A DNA stretch of 64,000 nucleotides, taken from assembly GCA_013397075.1 (NCBI GenBank), contig VWZS01004493.1, forward strand, positions 51,434 through 115,433. The letters are read 5' to 3'. Positions 1 through 64,000 of this stretch are shown here, piece after piece. The notes under the pieces were generated by a model. It did not search any database. It had not been told where the DNA came from and was given only the letters and a program-made list of their open reading frames with translations. Source of the DNA: Rhabdornis inornatus (taxonomy: Eukaryota; Chordata; Aves; Passeriformes; Rhabdornithidae). The translations under genes were made by a program, and so were the position numbers. Every line of letters starts with the position of its first letter. Positions within the stretch are counted from its first letter, which is position 1.

Positions 1-1491
1 ATTAATTTTGTATCACAAAATCTTTGTATCTTCTACTTCCTTTTCTGGTCTCTTTCATGTGCTCAGGTTCTTTTGTATATTTTGTTCTACCTGTTTCTCT
101 ACCTGGCTTTGTGATTAACCAGTCAAAATTGCCTTTGCTATCTTCTGAGCACTTCCCTTGCCTTCCTCTCTCCCCAAGGGGCTAAAATTTTTCTGTTCTT
201 GCACCCCTCTCTTAAATATTTTTTTTGTTTAAATGTTAAATTAAGCTTTGCTATCACTGCTACCTGTTGTCAGCAGAGGAAGGTGGTTGTAGGCCGCTTG
301 GCTTCAATGATCAAGCAACCATTGTGTTAGGAAAAAATCTTGTCCTTCTGCAGCTCTGGCCTTACCCAACTGAGATTAGAGACAATTCGCTCAGATGAAA
401 GCTATAGGAAATTGTTTTTATAACAAATATGAACTGTATTTTGGAGCACATTTGAGACAATCTTGGAAAGAACAAAATCTAGTTTGAAATATATGGAGTG
501 CCCCCTTCAAATGGATAATCTCTGCTCTAGATGAAAGTTATGATTTCAGTATACTTCCCAGAAAAGACTAGAATATTGATAGTGTATATTATAATCAAGT
601 ACTGTATTTTCCCCTAGTTTACACCTCAAAATTGGTAAATTGTTTGGCTGAGATTTTTAAAGTAAATCTGAATTAGTCGTGTAGTAAGCTTGGACTATTG
701 ATGCCACTCTGATTACATTTTTAAAAAATGGCAAAAAAACCAAAATGGCATTTTTGAAAGCAGCAAGTTTTTGGCAATGTTAATGTGATACAATGTTGTC
801 AAACTTACTTTGACCAGCTGCAGTTAGTTTTTAACCATACAGTTTGGTCTGGCACACCTGACTGACTGATGAGTGTCCTGGTTCTACAAGATGAACTGTG
901 GTGTATGTTTTGAGAATATGCTTCCTTAAATAATAAAATGACTCATGAATTTGGTGAGCTTTAGTATTTTAGTACCTGTGGCCTGATGTTTTACTCAGCC
1001 TGGAGTGAGAAACCCATATATTGAGCTAACAGACTGGAGACGTTACTATGGAATTGAAAAGAATCCAGCTAGAATTAATTCCTGTTAGAGGGTTCAGACA
1101 CTATGGAGTTTGTATGGTTTTGTAATAAGCAGTAAAAATTATCAGGACAGTAGATGCTCTGCTTCTTACCAAGAATAATGCAGGTAGAAATGTAGTACAC
1201 TTCATGGATTACTTCCAGATCTTCCTTTTTCATTACAGATTATCTTTATGACACCTTAATTTATACAGCAAGACAACTGTACAATAGTTTTTTGATTTTT
1301 GTTGTTTTGGTTTGGCTTGACTTGTTTTTTTTCTTATTCGGTAGTTTTGCTGTTTTTTGGTTTCCTTTTGGGTTTTTTTTATTAGCGATGTAGTAATTAG
1401 TGATGTTCGGGTTTGGGATAAAAGTATTTTCAAAAGGTTTGTTCATAAGCCAAGAAATTAATCATTTGGTTTGCATTGTTTGTACCCATAG
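1..1491 (+). other. SMARCA2 intron, partial at left edge
   Basis: This is the 3' part of the intron before the first visible exon. It ends in a CCCATAG acceptor at 1485-1491. A T-rich, G-containing tract runs over about 1285-1385. The exon that should precede (encoding the region around the lobe 1/lobe 2 linker) was not found here and must lie upstream of the window. No repeat or gene was recognised. Confidence 0.85.
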
Positions 1492-56450
<54,959 letters not shown>

Positions 56451-57315
56451 TCCGTAGGGTTTATTTTCTTGGCAGAACTGACCCCTTCCCCTTCTCTTCT
56501 CTTTTCTCTTATTTTACACCCAGTGAATTCTTTTTGTCAAACAGACATCGGGTTGTTTCTGTATTCTCATTCTCTTATAAATTAGCTTTAGGATAGTGCC
56601 AGACAAACATATGATATCATGGTGTAAAAAAGGCAAAAAAATGTAACATATTGTGACCAAATGGGCTTCAAAAAACAACAAAGAAATCTTTTGAGGGAAA
56701 ATGTGGGTTGATAGTATATTTCTATGGACTGGTTTTGACTTGGTAATGGTTTGATTGTGCCTGGTTTTATCATATGATAAGGTTTTTTTCAGTGGCATCA
56801 GAAAGGCAACAAAAAAAATGTCTTTTGTAGCATTGATAACCCTGAGAAGTCATTAAAAGCCACTGTTTTTTGGTTTTCTTTCATCAGGCAGTTTTCAAAT
56901 TTTTTATTTGTCCTGTATTGGTTTTTTACACTGTGGTACATATATGCGACTTTGTTTAATAGGTTATAAATGTTCAGTAGTCAGCTTTCATACACCTTGC
57001 CCCATATCCATTTTTTCCACTTTATGCTTGATGATCTTCCAAAAAAGGCTTTTTGAATTGTATCAAATTTATGCCTACTGTAAACTTTGCTTAACTTTTT
57101 TTTTCTCTATTAAAGAAGTTGGTTTTAAAATGCTATTGAATATTGCAATCTATATAGTGTAACGTATGGCTTCTTTCATCAGACTGATCTTTTATGTTAC
57201 CAATGTGGATTATCACCTTTTCCCTAAAGTGTACTTAATCTTTGCTTTCTTTGCACAATGTCTTTGGTTGCAAGTCATAAGCCTGAGGCAAATAAAATTC
57301 CAGTAATTTTGAAGA
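56451..57315 (+). other. SMARCA2 3' UTR
   Basis: About 865 bases from the stop codon to the likely cleavage site. It is AT-rich with several T runs. An ATTAAA at 57109-57114 could serve an upstream minor site. Confidence 0.8.
57291..57296 (+). terminator. Polyadenylation signal AATAAA
   Basis: The canonical hexamer is followed within about 30 bases by a GT-rich downstream element (TGTGGTGTTGGTGTTTTCC, 57317-57335), the standard arrangement. A second AATAAA at 57337-57342 lies just beyond and is less well placed. Confidence 0.8.
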
Positions 57316-60300
57316 CTGTGGTGTTGGTGTTTTCCTAATAAAGAGATCATTTCGTTCAACAGATGCAGTCTTTTGTTACGAATTCCACGAAAATGCTTCT
57401 ATAGGAGAAATGAGAGGGCAGGAGTGTCTCCTGTAGAGAGGTCCGCTTTGGTCCTTCCTGGATGTAGAATTCAAATATCATGGAAGTATTTTCTGAGATG
57501 AACAGAAGATAGGCAATACATGTTAAAGAATAATAAAATTGAAGTAGTAGACTGATACCTTGAAATAAAAACATAATTAATTACTTAATTACAATTGAAG
57601 TGATAAAGCAATAAAATAAACGTTTTTTTTTTTCTTTCAGGAAATGTATGTCCATATACCTTAGTGGGCATGAATACAATTAGTTATGCAGGCAGCCATC
57701 CCACCCATAAATCACTTTATTTAGAGTCTTATCTTGAGGTATCACAGTGGTGATGCAGTAAGTTGTGGTAGTGTAAACATTTGAACTCTATATTTGCAGT
57801 TAACATTACTGCTCTGCAAAATCAAAACTTAGATTTGAACATATATTGTGTAAAAAATGTGCAAGCCTAGAAGCCTCTTTGTAAACAGAACATTCCTTTG
57901 TTACGTGAACTTCTGAAAGTGTGTCTCCAATAAATCTCATCATACTGCCTTGTAGTATGTTAACTGCCTCAGAACTGGACTCATTGGACTGGTGCCCATT
58001 TGTTTATATTAGCCCTGCACTGAGAGAAGAGAGCTTTGCTTAGCTTGAAGAATTTCACACATCTTATTTCTAGTGTGTGCCCCATCTGGATGGAAGACCC
58101 AGTAATTCACGGAGAGGTTATCAGAGACTCACATTGATGATACCAGTGTCTGAAGCAGCATTGCAAAGAAAAAAGTCCTGGTGAGCTTCTGAAGTTTCCT
58201 TTGGAGATTGTTAAAAGGCACTTGGACATGCCCTTCTTGAGCAGAGGGATTGGACCAGATGACCTCCAGAGGTGCCTGCCAGTAGTCCTTCTGTGATACA
58301 GGATAGTTTAGTTTTCAGTGACAGTTTCTTCAGACCATAGAGAAAGGTTATTTTTTCACTGCAAAATGAACCAAGTCTACTAACCTGTTACATACGACAA
58401 AAAGCACGTGGCAGTAAGCTCCAGTCACTGCTGGCCTGGACTGGATTTAAACTGCCAACTTGGATATAAAAGGCACAGTATCACATTACCCATCCCCAGA
58501 GCACCTGATGACTTTGCAGTGACCCAATTTCATTTATTTTTCAAGAACTCATTATTTGCAGATGAGCATTTAGCTGGATAATAAAAATTAACTAATAAGA
58601 TACAGCATTTCTGTTGAAATTGGAAGTAGCTTTGGGTTTGGTCAATAACAGTAAGTCATATGATGATGTCTGTTTGCATGAACAAATACAATTGTATTGC
58701 TAGCTGCGGGTTCTTTTATCATGTTTAAGTAATTTCAAAGTATTTTCAGTTTTCTCTCTGAGTTTCAGAAAACCCCAAAAAGATCTGCAGTTATTTTTTA
58801 ACATTAAAATAAGGTAGATTTTAGGATGTAAGCCATGCTTATGCTTCCACTGCAGTTGGTCCTGTTATTTTGCTTAGGATTTGAGTTCATTTCTACCAGA
58901 GTAGAATTTTAATAATTACCTTGCTGTTTCTCTGTATGAATTTACTGTGTTTTTGAAGATGAGTTGTTGCCCTGGCAATCTTAGCACATTATGAAAAAAA
59001 GGTACTGGGAAAATGGTTGTCATGTGTAATTTTCCAAACTGTGTACCAAAAAAAGGAGAAAATCTTTACTTAAGGTATGTACAAATCTGTGTTTAAGATG
59101 GAACTATTTTTTCTTTTACAGAATTCCCTCTCTAGTGCAATGTGACAAGCAAAACACTTGAAATACCTTTTGGACTGTACACAAAAAAAAAAAAGCACAA
59201 TGCTACAGTCCATACTGAGGAACTTTAGCTCATTTCCTGCCGTAATTTCAAAAATAGTGTAATAAAACTGGAAAAGGTGTCACCTGGGCTCTGACAAAGA
59301 TAAACAAAGTGCAGTAGATAGCAAGATACTTTCTTGATGCATCGCTGTCTCCTGGGAAGTAGGCAGCAGTGTAAGTGGGCCAGATGAAAAACATTTAACA
59401 TCTTTTATACATTTCAGATGCTATTAATAATATTTCTTTTCCCCTCACATCTTCTGAGAGAAACAAAGGAAATAGAGAATTTTTTACTTGTTGGTATAAA
59501 TGTCTTCTTCCTTAAATGTGTCTGGTCTTCAGTGCCAAGTTTTTTCACTCCCTCAGCTCATGAATGAAACTGGCAACTCAGTGATTCTGGAGGCATAAAA
59601 ACACAGCAAATGCTGCCACAGCCTCTGTGCACACTGAGACAAAGGCACAGCTGATGCAGTGGTAAGCCTCAAAGTTGTGTGCAGTTACTGAACTGTTGAT
59701 ACATGCCCAGCCCTGTCAACTATCTAAGCATTAATAGCTCTGTTAATAATGCTCAACCTACTGTCACTTTTTAATGAATGCTTGGATGATCAGGTTTACC
59801 AAACACATAGTCTAGACTAGAAAAGAGGACAGAGAATATTAAAAACAAAGTTAGTTTTTTATAAAGGGATTTTAAGGCTGGTGTCTTGCTTTTCTCTCTG
59901 CTCATCCCCTGAAAAATCTCTGAAATATTTAAAACTCCTACAGTTTTTGAATAGGGACTTCAACTGTATGCTGAAACAGAGGTTCACAAAAAGAGCTGGC
60001 AAACGTAGTACATGTGGTTGTTTTGACATTAAGAAAGAAGAGGAAGTAGGTTCAGGGTAGGCAAAGAGGTGAGGGATACACAGTTTTGACTCCTTTGAAG
60101 GTGACTTGTGTATCATTTGAGGAGTCACTCATCCCTGGTCTTTCTGTACTGAAAAAAGGTGTAGAAGGTAGGTGAGAAAAAAGCAATAAGCAAAGAGTGT
60201 GAAACAAGTCACGAGTCAGTATTTACCTAATTCTCTTTTGATGAAACTGAACATTCCATTCAGTGGGGGCAGAACTTTAGGACTCTGCAGCCATATGACT

Positions 60301-62062
60301 GATTAAACAGCAAGGGCCATGTTTGCACAGGGGGTAACTTTGTTAATTACATTGAAATTAAAATGCCATGAAGGATTATCCAGAGGCAGCCTGCCTATTC
60401 TCTGTGGGGAAAGTCAGAAAGTATATTTTATTCAACTGTTACTCAAACATGGTATAAAACAAAAGTTAACTGGAAGATGGTGCATTACTCTCTTATGTCC
60501 CCTTAACAGCCAAGTGCTCAAGTGAGAGTAGGTTGGTGAAGACATACCGGTACTTCTTTCTCATGCAGAAGTCACACCTGCTTTCCAGATGCTAGTCCTT
60601 GTCACTCCATTAGCTTGATGAGGATTGTCAGTGTGGCAGTGTTTACCATATTTTCGGCTCTACGTTCACACAGAGATGGGCATGCTGAAGAACATGTTGA
60701 AGTCTGCACCTTGGTCAGACACTGTTATGTATTCTCCTGTCTTTATTATAAAAGAGCTTGTATTTCAATCTGTATGTTGTTTTTCCTTCCCTGTTATATT
60801 TGTGACCACAGCAGACGCAGTAAGAACAAAATTCTTATCCAATTAGATGGTGACAGCTTCTGTTTCCTTCCCCTGTATGCCAAGTTGCTGTCAAAACAGC
60901 TTGAATCAAAACAAATTACTTCAATGTGAAGTTACTGTGTTTTCAGAGGGACCAGAAAACTTGTATTGAAGATTTATACACAAGACAAGGACCATTTTCA
61001 TGACAATTTCCAATTTAGGTAGCTGTTTGCTGGGTTTGTTCTTTGATATTCAGTGTAATGTTTTCGTGCACAGTCCATTGTTGTGGTGACATGTACTGAT
61101 CTTTCATTAATTTGTCTCTTTCGGTGACATAAAGGGTTAAAGCTGTGTATTGCATCATCTGCCACCTGCAAATACAAACTTTGTGTCAGCTATTCTCGAT
61201 CCAAGACATAGAAATAAAATCACAAGAGGACCCAATACTAAGACATGAATTAATTGCAAGTGAAAGAGAACTACTTACATGCTGAATGTAATTTTTTTCT
61301 CTGAAACAGACATGGCTTCTGGTAAAGGTGAATTTGTGTCCACGTGTATTATTTGTATTATGGTTTTTACTCCTGTTTTACAGTACTAGTCTCTGTTATG
61401 TGCATTTTCCCCTTGGGCTTCCAGCATAGCTTCTATTCTGTCTGTCACCTTCCATTGGAATAAATTTTGTATGTACTTGAGTGCCTTACAGACTTAAAGA
61501 AGTTAGTGCTCAATTGTGCAGCATTACTTCCCATCTCCTTTGTCATTCTAACATGTAATGAGAAAGAGAAGAAGGAGGAAAAAGGCATTTGCCTGACAAT
61601 TCACTTTGAATTTTGCTTTTTCTGGGACCAGGATGCCTTGTTTCTATTAATGCTGTTGTCTGATGTTATAACCCTAGGGACATGTCAGTGCTCCTGCACT
61701 TCTGAAAGTTTCTTTAAGCCATTCTTATGGTCAAGGAAGAAAGCAGTGAAGCAGAGCATGTCTGACATTCTGCAGATGAACAAAAGATGGTAAGTGTTCC
61801 ATGTCAGTGCACTTAAGCACTCAGAAGTAAATAGTTATTTAAAACTTGGCAGTTAATTTCATCTGTATAAGGGGCAGTCTTACCAAGGCAAGAACATTTT
61901 ACTTCTGCGTTAGAAAACCTTACCAATTTCCACTGCTGTATCACTTCACTGAATGTAGATTTTTGTTTAGTTTCTTCTTGCCATCTTCTATCCTACTGTT
62001 TTTGTGTGATAGTAAAGATTTAAGTCATAGTCATTTTGAGTCATTACTGGAAAATTATTAAT
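57316..62062. other. Intergenic 3' flank, mostly unique
   Basis: No gene was recognised. A CR1 3' scrap is at 58196-58302. In other vertebrates the next gene downstream of SMARCA2 is VLDLR at some distance; nothing of it is seen here. Confidence 0.75.
58196..58302 (+). mobile_element. CR1 LINE 3' terminal scrap
   Basis: GGAGATTGTTAAAAGGCACT then CTTGAGCAGAGGGATTGGAC and CCAGATGACCTCCAGAGGTG, ending TTCTGTGATAC, match the CR1 3' end. It is short and non-coding. Confidence 0.82.
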
Positions 62063-62960
62063 CCTGGAGGTTGGCCAGTATGATGCCCATCTTCAAGAAG
62101 GGTCAAAGATCAGGGGAACTACAGACCTGTGAGTCTGACCTCAGTGCTGTGGAGGTTTATGGAGCAGATTGTCTTGAGTGCCATCACACAGCATGTACAG
62201 GACAACCCGGGGATCAGGCTCCATCAGCAGAGGTTTGCGAAAGGCAGGTTCAGCTTGAGCAGCTTGATCTCCTCCTTTGTCAGTGTGACCCACCTAGTGG
62301 ATAAGGGAAAGGCTATGGACATCATCTACCTGGACTTCAGTGCCTTTGATAGGGACTCCTACAGTGTTCTCCAGGTGAAGTTGTCAGCCCATGGTTTGGA
62401 GAGGTGTATTCTGTTCTGGGTAAAAACCTGGCTGTATGACTGAGCCCAGAAATTGGTGGTGCATGGAGTTACATCCAGGTGGTGGCCAGTGACCAGTGGT
62501 GTTCCCAGGGCTCAGTACTGGGACCAGTTCTGTTTAATACCTTCATCAATGACCTGGATGGGGGGGATTGAGTGTGCCCTCAGTCAGTTTGCAGATGACA
62601 CCAAGCTGGGTGGCAGTGCTGATGTGCTGGAGGGCAGGAAGGCTCTGCAGAGGGATCTGAGCAGGCTGGATCATGGCCCAAGGCCAGTGTTGTGAGGTTC
62701 AACAAGGCCAGGGCTGGGTCGTGCCCTTGGGTCACAGCAACCCCAGGCAGTGCCACAGGCTGGGGCAGAGTGGCTGCAAAGCTGCCCACAGGAAAAGGAC
62801 CTGGGGGTGCTGGTGACAGCAGCTGAACATGAGCCGGCAGTGCCCAGGTGGCCAAGAAGGAACTGGATGTGGTGCTTAGTACCATGGCCTAGTTGTGGTC
62901 AAGGTTGGACTCAATTATCTTAGAAGCCTTTTCCAACCTTAATGATTCTATGATTCTGTT
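62063..62960 (+). mobile_element. CR1 LINE fragment with reverse transcriptase core, internally deleted
   Basis: Translation in shifting frames shows RT landmarks in order: MPIFKKGQRSG, IVLSAITQHVQD, THLVDKGKAMDIIYLDFSAF, VTSGVP, FADDTKLGG (the catalytic xxDD box), RKALQRDLSRLD. It then jumps near 62865 to the 3' terminus, which ends TTCCAACCTTAATGATTCTA and TGATTCTG at about 62957. Frameshifts and a stop make it non-functional. It is sense to SMARCA2 and lies 4.7 kb past its 3' end. Confidence 0.93.
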
Positions 62961-63559
62961 ATTTTTTTCACTATTTCTAGGGAATCTGGAGGATGCACAG
63001 ATGTTGTTTAACAGGGTCCATACCAGAATCAAAGTACGTTGCAGTAGTGATTTCTCTGAGGTGGATAGCTTAAACAAAAAAAAAAAAAAAATGAAGAAAA
63101 ATTAAGAAGAGGCAGCTTGTTCTAAATCTGGTGGGTTGATTATTTCTGCTTATGGGCAAACAAATTGTAAAGGCTATTACTGTCTCTTTTTCCAGACTCA
63201 ATTCAAAGCATCCTCCCTGTTCCCAGAACGTAAATGTCAGCCACCAAGCTGTAGGTTAAGGGAAGAAGCTTCAATTTATTCTTCCCAACCACTCAAGTGA
63301 CGGATTTTTTCTTTCTGCCATGCAGTGATTCTGTCATTCTGACTACCTCTGGGGCTCATGCTTTTTGTCTTTTCCCACTGTGCCATGTCAAAAGTTCTCA
63401 CCTGAGAGACATTGCTGGAAAGATAAACATGAAACTTCAGTGCAATTTCTTTAACCTTAATAATACAGTGAGCTACAGAAAATACCCTTCTGCGAAGGCT
63501 GCATTCACCACTGGTGTAAATGTTTTCAGGAAGGTCACACATGTGTTATCTTTTTGCTC
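62961..63559. other. Spacer between two CR1 pieces
   Basis: It holds a poly-A run of 16 (63076-63091) and otherwise unique-looking DNA. A reading frame encoding GNLEDAQMLFNRVHTRIKV precedes the A run, but I recognise no family. Confidence 0.6.
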
Positions 63560-64000
63560 ACTGAAGGGCTGGAATATGTGGAGCTCACAGCTGTCAATGT
63601 CACAATTGTGGGCTTCAGGGTAAGGGGCAAATAATCCAGATGTCATAATGGGAGCCTGCTATAGACCCCCCCAGGACAATGATGCTATGAATTACTCTTT
63701 GAGGAAATAAAAGACACCTCTAAATCAACTGCCCTTGTTCTTACGGGGGATTTCAACTTGGTGGACGTTAGCTGGGAACACTGCACAGCTGGCACAAACA
63801 GGTCCAGAAGATTTGTAGAACACCTGGATGACCCTTTCATGATACAGGTACTAAGAGAGCTGGCTAGGAAAGAATGATGTCCTTGATTTGTTACTTGCCG
63901 AACAGTTAGTGAAGTGGAGATTGGTGGCCATCTTTACCACCGTGACCGTGAAGCAATCAAGCTTAAAATCTCTTGACAGAAGGAAAAGCACCAGCAAAAC
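63560..64000 (+). mobile_element. CR1 LINE fragment, endonuclease domain, truncated by window edge
   Basis: Translation gives DVIMGACYRPPQDND, then LTGDFNLVDVSWEHCTAGTN and RSRRFVEHLDD, the APE-type endonuclease part of CR1 ORF2 (GDFN is a catalytic-site motif). It continues LRELARK and on into the right edge. One small frame break occurs near 63690. It is sense to SMARCA2; the left end is approximate. Confidence 0.85.

Noticed and set aside
62129..62695. An intact reverse transcriptase gene
   Set aside because: The RT motifs are split over frames with a stop and an internal deletion; this is a dead CR1 copy.
63076..63091. Poly-A run as the tail of a processed pseudogene
   Set aside because: The preceding sequence matches no gene I recognise and no target-site duplication was found.

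Overview
The window looks like avian nuclear DNA. It holds the 3' third of one plus-strand vertebrate gene, SMARCA2 (BRM, the SNF2-type ATPase of the BAF/SWI-SNF chromatin remodeller), and then about 6.7 kb of 3' flanking DNA. A bird is inferred from three things: CR1 LINE fragments make up nearly all recognisable interspersed repeats, there is a solo LTR of the common avian ERVL type, and the introns are moderate in size. SMARCA2 is Z-linked in chicken, so a Z chromosome origin is likely, but the sequence does not prove it. I cannot name the species.

Gene layout. Thirteen coding exons can be placed base by base (1492-1578, 2496-2542, 4994-5160, 9091-9254, 10019-10246, 13550-13627, 18212-18430, 37810-38027, 48997-49102, 50313-50414, 54397-54529, 55630-55772, 56415-56450). 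All have AG/GT boundaries and consistent phase. They total 1728 nt, or 575 codons plus a stop. In order they encode the end of the SNF2_N lobe, helicase lobe 2 with motifs IV to VI, the SnAC region, a basic AT-hook segment, the acetyl-lysine-binding bromodomain and an acidic/basic tail. The upstream exons (QLQ, HSA, BRK and most of lobe 1) lie before the window. The 3' UTR ends near 57315, after an AATAAA at 57291.

Non-coding layout. Introns hold CR1 fragments on both strands (5.8-7.2, 14.3-15.0, 25.0-25.4, 43.1-43.4, 43.7-44.2 and 49.5-49.9 kb) and the LTR at about 8.03-8.58 kb. The largest intron is 19.4 kb (18431-37809). Its last 2 kb looks like a candidate conserved regulatory block, and it also carries a perfect 24-bp palindrome. 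The 3' flank holds three more CR1 pieces. One, at the right edge, encodes part of the CR1 endonuclease and runs out of the window.

Assembly. Five single-n gaps (3057, 6526, 27534, 28322, 31831) mark contig joins. Four of them sit between copies of the same sequence, so they are unmerged contig overlaps and not biology. The first duplicates a 47-nt coding exon and will break automatic gene models. I found no evidence of a novel multi-gene system. The most useful observations are the assembly redundancies, the candidate regulatory sites and a few inverted repeats.
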